Of a stretch of DNA of 44,263 nt, positions 24,147-32,677 are shown one piece after another. The DNA is taken from the NCBI GenBank assembly GCA_029226085.1, contig JAQXXN010000043.1:1-44263 (forward strand), read 5' to 3'. A program made the translations under genes and the position numbers. The notes below the pieces were generated by a model. It had not been told where the DNA came from. It did not search any database and saw only the letters and a program-made list of their open reading frames with translations. This DNA is from Thermoflexaceae bacterium (GTDB lineage: Bacteria; Bacillota; Clostridia; Lachnospirales; Lachnospiraceae). Each line of letters opens with the position of its first letter. Position 1 is the stretch's first letter.

Positions 24147-25478
24147 TTATTCCCGTTCCTTCATTACACTAAGGTAAGCCGGACGAATAATCTTGTTCAT
24201 TCCGATTAATTCCTCGATGCGGTGTGCACTCCATCCCACAATTCTTGCAATGGCAAAAATAGGAGTATAAAGTTCCATCGGAATTCCCAGCATTTCATAT
24301 ACAAACCCACTGTAAAAATCCACATTCGGGCTGACACCCTTGAAAATTTTTCTTTTTTCCGCAATTACCTGAGGCGCAATCTCTTCGATATTATTGTAAA
24401 GACGCATATCCTTATCACGTCCCTTTTCCACGGCAAGCTTTTCCACAAAGCCCTTAAAAATTCTTTCTCTCGGGTCTGAAAGAGAATATACCGCATGACC
24501 CATTCCATAGATTAAGCCCTTACCGTCAAATACTTCCCCATCAAGCATTCTTGAAAGATAATCTCGGATTTCATCCTTATCATCCGTATTGGAAACATGC
24601 TTTTTGATATCCTGCATCATCTCCATGACCTTGATGTTGGCACCTCCATGCTTTGGTCCCTTCAGTGAGGACATGGCGGCTGCAATGGCTGAATAAGTAT
24701 CCGAACCGGAAGAGGTTACAACTCTTGTGGTAAAGGTGGAATTATTTCCACCGCCATGCTCCATATGAAGCATTAATGCAACATCCAGTACCTTTGCTTC
24801 AATCTGCGTATACTTCTTATCTGCTCTTAACATCATCAGAAGATTTTCTGCAGTGGAAAGCTTCCGGTTTGGACGGTGAATATACATACTTTCGTCATTC
24901 TCATAATGATTGTAAGCATGATATCCGTACACGGCAAGCATCGGAAATGTACTAATCAGCTGGATACACTGCCGGATGCAGTTTCCAATATCATTACTTG
25001 CCATGTTCTTATCATAGGAAGCCAGTGTCAGAATACTCCTTGTCATGGAATTCATAATATCTTTTGTCGGAGCCTTCATGATGACATCCCTTGTAAAATT
25101 CGTTGGCAGACTTCTTGCATCTGCCAGCACCTTTATAAATTCAAATAATTCTTCCTCGCTTGGGAGATTACCAAACAGTAGAAGATATGCCGTCTTTTCA
25201 AAGCCAAAACCTTCCCCAAGATTTTCGATCAGAGTATTTACCCGGTATCCACGATACCAGAGTTCACCATCACAAGGTACACGTTCACCATCTACATCCT
25301 TAAAAGATACCACCTTGGATATATTGGTAAGACCCGTAAGCACACCCTTGCCATTCTGGTCACGAAGTCCTCTGTTGACACCGTATTCCCTGAATAAATC
25401 ATCAGAAATGGTATCATTCTCGAGACAAAGTGATTTCACTTTTTCCGCATACTTCATTATTTCCTTTTCATACCCCAT
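24147..25478 (-). CDS. citrate synthase
   Basis: A 443-residue protein of the citrate/2-methylcitrate synthase family. GELWYRGYRVNTLIENL, LMLHMEHGGGNNSTF with the conserved catalytic His, LKGPKHGGANIKVMEMM, GKGLIYGMGHAVYSLSDPR (second catalytic His) and VDFYSGFVYEMLGIP are visible. It condenses acetyl-CoA and oxaloacetate to citrate, feeding glutamate synthesis in anaerobes. It is preceded by its own promoter and by a MarR-type regulator gene. Confidence 0.95.
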   Translation of the reverse strand: MGYEKEIMKYAEKVKSLCLENDTISDDLFREYGVNRGLRDQNGKGVLTGLTNISKVVSFKDVDGERVPCDGELWYRGYRVNTLIENLGEGFGFEKTAYLLLFGNLPSEEELFEFIKVLADARSLPTNFTRDVIMKAPTKDIMNSMTRSILTLASYDKNMASNDIGNCIRQCIQLISTFPMLAVYGYHAYNHYENDESMYIHRPNRKLSTAENLLMMLRADKKYTQIEAKVLDVALMLHMEHGGGNNSTFTTRVVTSSGSDTYSAIAAAMSSLKGPKHGGANIKVMEMMQDIKKHVSNTDDKDEIRDYLSRMLDGEVFDGKGLIYGMGHAVYSLSDPRERIFKGFVEKLAVEKGRDKDMRLYNNIEEIAPQVIAEKRKIFKGVSPNVDFYSGFVYEMLGIPMELYTPIFAIARIVGWSAHRIEELIGMNKIIRPAYLSVMKERE

Positions 25479-25525
25479 ACTCCTATCTCCCTTCTTAATT
25501 GTTTATTTTTAAACCATTCATTAAT

Positions 25526-25554
25526 AGAATATCCCATTAATAAAACAAAGTCAA
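25526..25554 (-). promoter_or_regulatory. citrate synthase promoter with possible operator
   Basis: TTGACT at 25554-25549, 17 bases, TATTCT at 25531-25526 on the minus strand. Two ATTAAT elements about 10 bases apart flank the -10 region and could be a binding site for the adjacent MarR-type protein; that part is inference. Confidence 0.6.
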
Positions 25555-25564
25555 GTTTTGAATA

Positions 25565-25996
25565 TTATAAAGTATCTTTCATGTTTGACTCAATTTTATT
25601 AACCGCACTAATCAGCACTTTCTGTTCTTCCTCTGTTATTCCGTTAAAAATCACCTGATACATCTTATCCCTTGCGCTTATGATTTTTTCCAGAACCGGC
25701 TGTGCTGCCTTTGTAAGACGAAGATGCATGCATCTTCTGTCATTCTCATCCGAAACAATGGTGATAAGCTTCATCTGTTCCAGTCTGTTAGCGGATTGTG
25801 AAATATGACCCTTGGTAAAAAGCTGTGATTTGCCAATATCACTTGAAGTATTATTTTCCCCGGCACAATGCAATAAATACAGGATTTCTATGTCAATTTG
25901 CCGAAGGTCATATTTTTCACGAATCGGAAGCATGTATTTTTCACTCATTTTCTTATATAAGTGCCCATAGAGCAAAATTTCCATCTTATTCTTCAT
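25565..25996 (-). CDS. MarR-family transcriptional regulator
   Basis: A 143-residue winged-helix protein: IDIEILYLLHCAGENNTSSD, FTKGHISQSANRLEQMKLI (recognition helix) and the wing ISDENDRRCMHLRLTKAAQ-like block VSDENDRRCMHLRLTKA, then a dimerisation helix. MarR proteins repress nearby genes and respond to small ligands. It has its own promoter (TTATCG, 17 bases, TATACT) just upstream, and citrate synthase lies 86 bases downstream. Confidence 0.92.
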   Translation of the reverse strand: MKNKMEILLYGHLYKKMSEKYMLPIREKYDLRQIDIEILYLLHCAGENNTSSDIGKSQLFTKGHISQSANRLEQMKLITIVSDENDRRCMHLRLTKAAQPVLEKIISARDKMYQVIFNGITEEEQKVLISAVNKIESNMKDTL

Positions 25997-26084
25997 GATT
26001 CACCAGACCAAACTTAGTATAATTTTAAACTATTAATACGATAACATATTCATTCTTTCCATGCAACGGTAATTTATACAAAAT

Positions 26085-26132
26085 AAAGGCATACCAGGAA
26101 TATTCCTTATAGAATATCCATGTTATGCCTTT
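26085..26132 (-). terminator. terminator after the anti-sigma gene
   Basis: AAAGGCATAACA pairs with a matching arm ending in TGCCTTT, with an inner stem GGAATATTCC-like region, followed by TATTTTG on the minus strand. It lies just after the stop of the RsiV-like gene. Confidence 0.75.
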
Positions 26133-26152
26133 TCCTAGCAATAAACTAAAAT

Positions 26153-27028
26153 TTATTTATGAAAAATTTCTTCCGGCATGACAAATTCCGGTGCACCGAT
26201 AGATCCCGGACCAACTTCATATTCGTTAAATACAATCACCAGATTACCGTCTGCGTTAAAATAGAAGTTTTGGTTTTCACTAATCTCAGAGAATCCGTCC
26301 ACAAGTTCATCCCCTTCCAGAAAATACATGCAGGTTCCATCTTCCATCTGTTCCTTCATTTGCTTTTTGATTTCCTCACTGATTATACGGATATAATCCG
26401 GATTTTCAGGGAATAAATCCTTTAAACAAACCACCTTGTCATTTTTCTTGTCAATATGATAAAAACGTGAAAATTCATATCCACTTGCCTGTGTCTTTAC
26501 CACAGTTATTTTTAACGTAAACCAGTCATCCCTATCCATTACTGTCTCGTAAGACACATCCAGTCCCATGTGACCTTCTTCCTGCATTTCCCGTTTAAAT
26601 TCTTCTGTCAACTCTGCAATATATTCTTCCACACTCTTATTTACTGTATTGACAGCATCCGAATTCCCCATGCTTACCCCTGTATTCTCATCCTCAATAA
26701 TGACATTTGGCACCACAACAGCTGCATTATTATTTCCATCATCATAATTATATTCCCGGATTGTTACTGCCCGGAATAATCCGCCCACCAATGGAAGATT
26801 TCCCATTGCATACGCAATATCCGAATTCATGTTTGGAAGCCCCACAAGAACTAATGCTGCCGCTGCACATAAACCTGCATTTCTTATTATTTTCTTTCTG
26901 TTTTCCCTCTTCTTATCCATTTTAGCCCTCCATATAGCTTCCTCCATTTTATTTTTTCCCTCTTTGGGAACAGCCGCCATCTTATACTCTGCCTTCATCT
27001 TTCTAAATTCCTCATTCCGATTCTCCAT
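26153..27028 (-). CDS. RsiV-like anti-sigma factor (DUF3298 domain)
   Basis: The start is taken at ATG 27028 (AGGAAGGAAG upstream), giving 291 residues. A cytoplasmic N-terminus (KMKAEYKMAAVPKEGKNKM) is followed by one membrane helix (AGLCAAAALVLVGLPNM) and an external region with the DUF3298 domain (VVCLKDLFPENPDYIRIISE to EYEVGPGSIGAPEFVMP). In Bacillus and Enterococcus, RsiV binds the ECF factor SigV inside the cell and lysozyme outside, and is destroyed by regulated proteolysis when lysozyme binds. The gene overlaps the end of the sigma factor gene in its open frame, the usual sigma/anti-sigma arrangement. Confidence 0.88.
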   Translation of the reverse strand: MENRNEEFRKMKAEYKMAAVPKEGKNKMEEAIWRAKMDKKRENRKKIIRNAGLCAAAALVLVGLPNMNSDIAYAMGNLPLVGGLFRAVTIREYNYDDGNNNAAVVVPNVIIEDENTGVSMGNSDAVNTVNKSVEEYIAELTEEFKREMQEEGHMGLDVSYETVMDRDDWFTLKITVVKTQASGYEFSRFYHIDKKNDKVVCLKDLFPENPDYIRIISEEIKKQMKEQMEDGTCMYFLEGDELVDGFSEISENQNFYFNADGNLVIVFNEYEVGPGSIGAPEFVMPEEIFHK

Positions 27029-27053
27029 GTCTTCCTTCCTTTCTACCGGATTT

Positions 27054-27527
27054 TCATGCATCTCCAAGTGACAATTTTAACTTATCAAGTGCCCGGTACA
27101 GCCTGCTCTTAACCGTATTGAGATTCTCCCCTGCAATCTCTGCGACCTGATTTAAACTCATGTCTTCAAAATACCTTAACAGCACAACTTTCTTTTCTTC
27201 CGGTGAAAGCCGGTCGATTGCCTTTTGCAAGTCAACGTCCTCGTACTCTTCCTCCCTTCCAACGTCCAGAACCTCCATATCGGCATAATCAACATTCTGC
27301 TTTCTGAAAAATTCCATTGCTTCATTAATCATAATCCTGCATATCCATGTATCCGCATATTCTTGCTTTTTTAATTTGTCCGAATGATATATTGCTTTAT
27401 ATGCTCCTTCCTGAACAATATCCATGGCATCCGTTCCATTATGCACGTATCCAAAAGCAATCCGGTAATATTTTTCATAATTCTGAATCAGGAGCTCATT
27501 GATTAATACCTCATTATTCTTTCTCAT
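27054..27527 (-). CDS. ECF-type RNA polymerase sigma factor (SigV-like)
   Basis: A 157-residue protein with region 2 (YYRIAFGYVHNGTDAMDIVQ, EGAYKAI) and region 4 (LSPEEKKVVLLRYFEDMSLN, LNTVKSRLYRALDKLK), no other domain, and an RsiV-like anti-sigma gene immediately downstream. It should direct transcription of an envelope-stress regulon. An ECF-type promoter in front of the gene (27568-27599) suggests autoregulation. Confidence 0.93.
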   Translation of the reverse strand: MRKNNEVLINELLIQNYEKYYRIAFGYVHNGTDAMDIVQEGAYKAIYHSDKLKKQEYADTWICRIMINEAMEFFRKQNVDYADMEVLDVGREEEYEDVDLQKAIDRLSPEEKKVVLLRYFEDMSLNQVAEIAGENLNTVKSRLYRALDKLKLSLGDA

Positions 27528-27567
27528 TATACTTCCTCACCGTTTCTCCCTTTTTTGTAGCTACACC

Positions 27568-27599
27568 TATTAGATGGATGAGTTAGGTAAAAAGTTGCA
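27568..27599 (-). promoter_or_regulatory. ECF-type autoregulatory promoter
   Basis: TGCAAC at 27599-27594 followed by TTTTT, a 17-base spacer, and CATCTAATA at 27576-27568 on the minus strand. This matches the TGCAAC ... CGTCTAATA-like sequence recognised by many Firmicute ECF factors, about 40 bases before the sigma gene. Confidence 0.75.
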
Positions 27600-27630
27600 G
27601 AAAATAAAAAATTTTTATACATATGAAAAC

Positions 27631-27672
27631 AAAAGCTGCCATCTGGGTGAATATCACCTACTGGCAGCTTTT
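27631..27672 (-). terminator. terminator of the LUD-domain gene
   Basis: AAAAGCTGCCAG pairs with a CTGGCAGCTTTT-type arm around an inner GGTGATATTCACC hairpin; on the minus strand it is followed by TTTTGTTTTC. It separates this gene from the sigma factor unit. Confidence 0.8.
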
Positions 27673-27694
27673 ATTCATCGCTTTTTTATGTATT

Positions 27695-28300
27695 TTAATA
27701 CCCCAGGTTTTCATGCACCAGCACCACTTCAAATTCTCCACAGCTTGGTTTTTCCCACAACACGGAAAGTCCCCTGCAGATTCTTTCCGGACTGTTGCAA
27801 TTATAGCAGTGGTCCGCCTTGACAGCACATGGAGTCTTCCTGTTCAGCCTTTTTGCATTCAATGGTGCAGCAATATTTCTTGCACGTTCCAGTGCTCTAT
27901 CATAGTCCGGTGCAATCTTATTCTCACCGGCTATCAGAAATACCTTCCGGTGTCCGTACATGATTCCTGCAACACGATTACAGTTTCCGTCAATATTAAT
28001 GATTTCTCCCGTCTCTGCAATTCCGTTCACGGAAGACACGTACACATCTGCTGTCTGGGCTTCCCTTAAGATTTCGGCACCGTTCTTTCCCTCCGGCACT
28101 CTCCAATGCCATAACATATGATTATGGGATTCCATTTTTTCATATAATCCCATTTCCTGTAATGTCATTGATCCCCCAAATCCTACTGTTTGTCCATCTA
28201 CACAACGATTCACATAATCTGCTGCTTCCTCTGCCGTATCAAAGCAGGATACTTTATAGCCAAGTGCTTCCAGGTTACTTTTTACTGCTGTAAAATCCAT
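27695..28300 (-). CDS. LUD-domain protein (LutC/YkgG-like)
   Basis: A 201-residue protein: VGFGGSMTLQEMGL, a conserved nucleotide/ligand-binding loop of the LUD family, then AEILREAQTADVYVSSVNGIAETGEIINIDG and a C-terminal HCYNCNSPERICRGL segment with several cysteines. LUD proteins of the LutC type take part in lactate oxidation, but single short members of this kind in Clostridia have no proven role. It appears monocistronic. Confidence 0.85.
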   Translation of the reverse strand: MDFTAVKSNLEALGYKVSCFDTAEEAADYVNRCVDGQTVGFGGSMTLQEMGLYEKMESHNHMLWHWRVPEGKNGAEILREAQTADVYVSSVNGIAETGEIINIDGNCNRVAGIMYGHRKVFLIAGENKIAPDYDRALERARNIAAPLNAKRLNRKTPCAVKADHCYNCNSPERICRGLSVLWEKPSCGEFEVVLVHENLGY

Positions 28301-28370
28301 AAAATAATCGCTCCCTTTATCGTTGATATAATAAAACTATTGTAAAATATTTTATGGAAACTGACAATAT

Positions 28371-29024
28371 CTACGAAAAAATTTGTAATGAAATGAAATC
28401 CGCATACCCTGCCTGTCCTTCTGCATTCAGGTGAATTCCGTCCTCACAAAACCATTCTTCATGTTCATCTGCAATATCTTCCCAGTCCAAAACCCAAATA
28501 TTATCATGTGTGTCTGAAAGCTGGTGGATTTTTTCATTCACTTCATCCTCCCATGAGAGATTCCTTCCATAAGCTGTAACCCAGTATATTTTCCGTTCTT
28601 CCCCCAGACAATAAAGAATTTGTTCTGCCACCTCATCCGTAAATGTTCCGTTTGTTCCAAGGGCTATGATTACCGTATCTCCCAGTTTTTCCTGTGCATC
28701 AAGATTTTTTATAATTTCAATTCCTTCCTCCACCTGACGGTTTTTCTTGGCATCAATGATACAGTCTGGGAAAATCTGGCGAAGTTCTTCCGATGCACCA
28801 AGCAGGATGGAATCTCCTATCATGGTTATCATTCCCTGACATTCTTCATAATTATTCTCTTCATATTTTATCTCATTATTATTCATTACATGCTGCCCCG
28901 TCTCCGTCTGTTTAAATGCACGTACCTGTGTCATCCCGTCCTGCTGCCTGTCCTTACCACACCCCGTACAAAAGACTACTATTATTACGATAGCCATGAT
29001 AAATCCATATTTTATTCTTTTCAT
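28371..29024 (-). CDS. SGNH/GDSL-hydrolase lipoprotein
   Basis: A 217-residue protein with a lipoprotein signal (IIVVFCTGC, Cys22) and an SGNH hydrolase domain: GDS at residues 70-72 (nucleophile Ser72), GTNG at 123-126 (Asn in the oxyanion hole) and DGIHLN at 195-200 (catalytic Asp195 and His198). The domain is like the extracellular C-terminal domain of OatA-type peptidoglycan O-acetyltransferases (ITMIGDSILLGAS). It may deacetylate or transfer acetyl groups on the cell wall. It is close to the RsiV/ECF pair, but I see no ECF promoter before it. Confidence 0.88.
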   Translation of the reverse strand: MKRIKYGFIMAIVIIVVFCTGCGKDRQQDGMTQVRAFKQTETGQHVMNNNEIKYEENNYEECQGMITMIGDSILLGASEELRQIFPDCIIDAKKNRQVEEGIEIIKNLDAQEKLGDTVIIALGTNGTFTDEVAEQILYCLGEERKIYWVTAYGRNLSWEDEVNEKIHQLSDTHDNIWVLDWEDIADEHEEWFCEDGIHLNAEGQAGYADFISLQIFS

Positions 29025-29213
29025 TCAATCCACCTCAATCATGATAAAGTATAATAAACTAAAAAGTCCAAATATATATATTCCGTGTTTCTTTAAAGTA
29101 TTCCATATTTTATGATTTTTATTATAATTTCTCATGTTGAATTCTTTCCGAAAGTATAATAGAATATTTACAAATATCTGAATAAATCATAGGAAAGGAA
29201 AATAGAAAATACC

Positions 29214-29618
29214 ATGACTAAAAAAGAAAAAGCCATTGAATTACATGACAAACGTTTTAATTGCTGTCAGGCTGTTGCCTGCGCATTTTGTGAAGAATCC
29301 GGCATTGATGAACAGATTCTGTTTAAAGCCGGAGAAGGCTTTGGTCTGGGAATGGGCTGCATGGAAGGAACCTGTGGTGCATTATCAGGTGCCATCATGC
29401 TTGCCGGTCTCAAAAACAGTGACGGTAATGTTGATGCCCCTGCCACCAAAGCCGATACTTATAAATTGTCCAAGGAATTATTAAATCGTTTTCAAGAAAA
29501 AACAGGAAGCACCGTCTGCAAGGAACTAAAGGGCGTTGAAACAGGCAAAATGCTCTGTTCCTGTCCTGACTGCATCCGCGCTGCTGTGGAAACGGTAGAA
29601 GAAGTCCTGGGATTATAA
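29214..29618 (+). CDS. C_GCAxxG_C_C family redox protein
   Basis: A 134-residue protein that starts MTKKEKAIELHDKRFNCCQAV and contains GMGCMEGTCGALSGAIMLAG (GCxxGTCGA motif) and CSCPDCIRAAVETV, the cysteine pattern that names the family. Such proteins are thought to bind a metal or act in redox reactions; the function is unproven. It is one of the few plus-strand genes and ends 29 bases from the convergent MFS gene. The sequence around 29140-29165 (TTGAAT, then TATAAT) gives a poor promoter spacing. Confidence 0.9.
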   Translation: MTKKEKAIELHDKRFNCCQAVACAFCEESGIDEQILFKAGEGFGLGMGCMEGTCGALSGAIMLAGLKNSDGNVDAPATKADTYKLSKELLNRFQEKTGSTVCKELKGVETGKMLCSCPDCIRAAVETVEEVLGL

Positions 29619-29647
29619 TTTTGCCCATAAAAACACATAAATAACCG

Positions 29648-30880
29648 TTACGATTCTTTAACCGCTCTCCTAAATAGCAACAGGCCCACAACAAACATCA
29701 GTGAAATCATTCCCACACCCTGGTTGATATTGCCCGTCAGCTGGGAAACCACACTGACTACGGTTGTTCCCATAAAAGAAGCACCCTTTCCACAAATATC
29801 CAACAGCCCAAAATATTCCCCGGACTGATTTGCCGGAATAATTTTGGCAAAGTATGAACGGGATAATGCCTGAATCCCTCCCTGAAACATTCCCACAAAA
29901 ACGGCAAGAATCCAAAACTGAAACTGTGATGAAAGAAACATTGCGAATACTGCAATTCCAATGTATGCAGTAATACATACGGTAATTAATATTTCTGCGT
30001 CATATTTCTGTGCCAGTCTTCCAAATAGAATGGCAAAAGGAAATGCTACAATCTGTGTTACCAGAAGTGCAAGCAAAAGTCCCGTACTGTCAAGGCCAAG
30101 TGCCGACCCATAAGCAGTCGCCATGTCTATTATGGTATACACACCATCAATATAGAAAAAGAATGCTAAAAAGAAGAGAAATATTTTTTTCTCCTTCCGC
30201 ATGTTCATAAATGTTTTTCCAAGCCTTATAAAACTTTCCTTAACCACATGGGAACTTTTCTCCACGTAATTTTTCTGCCGGTAGGTTTTAAGTAGCGGCA
30301 ATGTCATCCCAATCCACCATACTGCAACAATGACGAATGCAATCACCATGGCTGATTCCATGGATATTCCAATGGCATCCGATTTGAGAACCAGCAAAAG
30401 GGAAAGGACAAACGGAATACAGCTTCCAATATATCCCCAGGCATATCCCCAGGAAGACACATGATCCATCCGTTCCTCGGTGGTGACATCTGAAAGCATG
30501 GAATCATAAAAAATCAAGCTTCCGGAATATCCCGCCTTGGCAATGACATAGATAACCAGAAACAAAATCCAGCTTTTCGCAAATCCCAGACTGATACATC
30601 CTATCACTCCAACCAGAAGGGATAAGACAAAAATCTTTTTCTTATATCCTTTGTTATCTGCCAGTGAACCAAGTACCGGTCCCATAAGAGCCACAATTAA
30701 TGTTGCCGCAGAAACTGCATATCCCCAGTATGCCAGATAGCTCACTTCTGACAAGCCGGCATTTTCTGCAAGATAATTAAAATATATCGGTATGATTGTA
30801 GCTATCAACAATGTAAATGCAGAATTTCCCACATCGTACAGTATCCAGTTTCTTTCTTCCTTGGTTAATTTGAATTGCAT
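29648..30880 (-). CDS. MFS transporter, UMF1 (Atg22-like) type
   Basis: A 410-residue protein with 12 predicted helices. The N-terminus RNWILYDVGNSAFTLLIATIIP is the characteristic WxxYDxGNSAF motif of the UMF1 family. MGPVLGSLADNKGYKKK is the MFS loop 2-3 motif. A second half with ALSRSYFAKIIPANQSGEYFG is also typical. The substrate is unknown. AAAAGGAG precedes the ATG and a good promoter lies at 30945-30973. Confidence 0.92.
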   Translation of the reverse strand: MQFKLTKEERNWILYDVGNSAFTLLIATIIPIYFNYLAENAGLSEVSYLAYWGYAVSAATLIVALMGPVLGSLADNKGYKKKIFVLSLLVGVIGCISLGFAKSWILFLVIYVIAKAGYSGSLIFYDSMLSDVTTEERMDHVSSWGYAWGYIGSCIPFVLSLLLVLKSDAIGISMESAMVIAFVIVAVWWIGMTLPLLKTYRQKNYVEKSSHVVKESFIRLGKTFMNMRKEKKIFLFFLAFFFYIDGVYTIIDMATAYGSALGLDSTGLLLALLVTQIVAFPFAILFGRLAQKYDAEILITVCITAYIGIAVFAMFLSSQFQFWILAVFVGMFQGGIQALSRSYFAKIIPANQSGEYFGLLDICGKGASFMGTTVVSVVSQLTGNINQGVGMISLMFVVGLLLFRRAVKES

Positions 30881-30944
30881 TATTATTCTCCTTTTAACAA
30901 ACCTTACGTAATTGTAAATCGGTTTGAAATTTCTGTTTTTCTAC

Positions 30945-30973
30945 ATTATATTATAATATTCGTGTCCCGGCAA
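30945..30973 (-). promoter_or_regulatory. promoter of the MFS gene
   Basis: TTGCCG at 30973-30968, a 17-base spacer and TATAAT at 30950-30945 on the minus strand, with a leader of about 60 bases. Confidence 0.65.
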
Positions 30974-31021
30974 TCATGCAAGACATTCTATTTTTATTGT
31001 AATTAGTTTATTAAAATCAGA

Positions 31022-31147
31022 CTATCTTATTAGAATATAGAGAATGTAAATATGCGGTAAATTTTTCCACTCCTTTAATCCACGATAATAATACAGTTTC
31101 AAATTGTCCTCGATGATGAATGGTACAATATTTTCTTTAATGTTCAT
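31022..31147 (-). pseudogene. remnant resembling the C-terminal part of a Fic-family protein
   Basis: Reading minus from ATG 31147, a 41-codon frame gives KENIVPFIIEDNLKLYYYRG and then LKEWKN before diverging and stopping at 31022. The IxPFIIxDxxKxxYYRGLKEW block is familiar from the C-terminal end of Fic/Doc-type proteins, where it is normally followed by a conserved GYLTDTCL-type tail, which is absent here. No upstream Fic domain is present. I regard it as a deletion remnant. Confidence 0.45.
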
Positions 31148-31173
31148 CTCTTCTATGGTTCAAAACCATAAGG

Positions 31174-31310
31174 TTACATCTTCTGATTAACAGGTGCAAT
31201 TTCCTCTCTTCTTACATTATGCTGCTGATTCTGATTTTCCGTTTTTTCTTTTTCCGTAATCGAATTAAACTTATTATGAACTGTCTGTTCGTATAACTTT
31301 ATAGTATGTA
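31174..31310 (-). pseudogene. unrecognised C-terminal gene fragment
   Basis: An open stretch without a start codon reads YSDIVHTIKLYEQTVHNKFN, continues with a Glu/Asn/Gln-rich segment and ends VRREEIAPVNQKM before TAA at 31174. It overlaps the last codons of the HEPN gene in another frame. The composition looks like real protein rather than noise, but I do not recognise it. It may be the end of a gene replaced by the HEPN gene. Confidence 0.3.
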
Positions 31311-32360
31311 CGATATCTGAGTAAAAATCAACTCAAAATATTGTCTCACTCTTTTTTTATCTTCATCCGTATTTTCATACTTACAATTTTCATCGACAAA
31401 AGCTTTTCGAACAGCTCTACGAACATAATCATCCAATCTTCCTGACAGCATGACTATTTGTTCATTTGTTTCAAAAAGTGTATTTACATCTCCGTGAACA
31501 AAATCCGATCGAACACTATATGCATCTTTCATATCTCGTTCTATCATAGTTTTTTCTTCACTATTTGCAGCCACAAATTTTGCTGTCATCTCAGAAATAT
31601 TTTTTCGATGATTTTTTTCTATTGCAAATAAACACTCAAGTATAGCACAATACATACTTATCTTTTCAGGTAAAAAACCGGTCTTTCTGGCAAGTTGTAA
31701 TAACAGCAGGATTCTATAAAAGCTACTTCCTTCATTTTTTACTGCCGATTCTGTATTACATATTAGTGTTCCTTGACTATATAGTGATTCATACGGATTG
31801 ATTTCATGATTTTCTATTGCTGAATGAAAAATGTCTAAAATCAATGCCAAATAACCATACACATCCTCTATTTCTTTCTGATTAAACGAAGTTACTTCCA
31901 TTTTCCCAGATGCATTCGTCTGTTGAAAACTACGTTTCCCTTTAACCGTATAATAATTGTCCATATTACACCAATAATATGAATCCGAATATACACAACA
32001 ATCTTTTACAAACCAAGTTGCCATTGTAAAAGCAAATACAATGTCCGAATAAAATAATTCTTTCGGTGTATAATACGCATCTGCTTCCTCTTTTGAGTTA
32101 AATTGCAGTTCAAGTTCTTCTGTTTCTGTCCAAACAGCAATCATTGGTTTGCGCATCATCGCATACCAATCGTACTTTCCAAGATCCTCCTGAATTGGTG
32201 AAGCATCCACTATACTTGTAACATTCTTTCCGTTATATGTAAAAGTACACTCCGGACTTATCACATACATCTCGGTATTAGGAATAATCCCTGTCGGAAG
32301 AATATCATATTTTTCTGCAGGTATTTCAATATTATTTAAACTTAAAAACATAAAATTCAT
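31299..32360 (-). CDS. HEPN-domain (Apea-like) protein
   Basis: A 353-residue soluble protein. The C-terminal roughly 150 residues are helical, with an R-x4-H motif (YSVRSDFVHGD; Arg284, His289) preceded by LEKLFAIE-like ISMYCAILECLFAIEKN. This is the layout of the Apea-like HEPN family, whose catalytic members are RNases in abortive infection and toxin systems. The N-terminal 200 residues are unrecognised. No MNT-type nucleotidyltransferase or other antitoxin gene lies beside it. AT-rich composition and gene debris on both sides suggest transfer. Start ATG 32360 has only a weak ribosome binding site; ATG 32351 is possible. Confidence 0.65.
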   Translation of the reverse strand: MNFMFLSLNNIEIPAEKYDILPTGIIPNTEMYVISPECTFTYNGKNVTSIVDASPIQEDLGKYDWYAMMRKPMIAVWTETEELELQFNSKEEADAYYTPKELFYSDIVFAFTMATWFVKDCCVYSDSYYWCNMDNYYTVKGKRSFQQTNASGKMEVTSFNQKEIEDVYGYLALILDIFHSAIENHEINPYESLYSQGTLICNTESAVKNEGSSFYRILLLLQLARKTGFLPEKISMYCAILECLFAIEKNHRKNISEMTAKFVAANSEEKTMIERDMKDAYSVRSDFVHGDVNTLFETNEQIVMLSGRLDDYVRRAVRKAFVDENCKYENTDEDKKRVRQYFELIFTQISYIL

Positions 32361-32384
32361 TTTCTATTCTCAACCATCCTGCAC

Positions 32385-32606
32385 TTACCTCCAAATACTT
32401 TTATCCACCATAGTTTCATCTTCCATAACTGCAACTAATGAAAGTTCGGGAATGAAGCTATCTTTTTTTCGTTCCTCTGCAAAATGTTCCGTCATAAATT
32501 TTCCTATTTCAGCTCCATGTTGCTCAGAAAAAGCGGTATATATTACATTGTTTACCACTTCATATTCTGATGGTAATTCTGGTCTGATATGTATATTAAT
32601 ATCCAT
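32385..32606 (-). pseudogene. GNAT acetyltransferase, N-terminal remnant
   Basis: 73 codons starting after GGAAGATATAAA. The sequence HIRPELPSEYEVVNNVIYTA, then DSFIPELSLVA and a short MEDETMV strand, is the start of an acetyltransferase of the GNAT superfamily. It stops just where the acetyl-CoA-binding strand and loop should begin, so the enzyme cannot be functional. The break lies 25 bases before the HEPN gene, which may mark the edge of that insertion. Confidence 0.7.
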
Positions 32607-32677
32607 TTTATATCTTCCACCTTTAATACTCCTGTTATAGTCAGCTTTGTTCCTTTCTTACAAACGGTTCGAAAATA

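Noticed and set aside
23580..25512. Several plus-strand open frames opposite the exporter and citrate synthase genes
   Set aside because: They are shadows of strongly supported minus-strand genes, with no ribosome binding sites or recognisable domains.
28301..29213. ECF promoter for the SGNH lipoprotein or the plus-strand C_GCAxxG_C_C gene
   Set aside because: I searched both intergenic stretches for TGCAAC/CGTCTAA-like elements and found none, so membership of the ECF regulon is not claimed.
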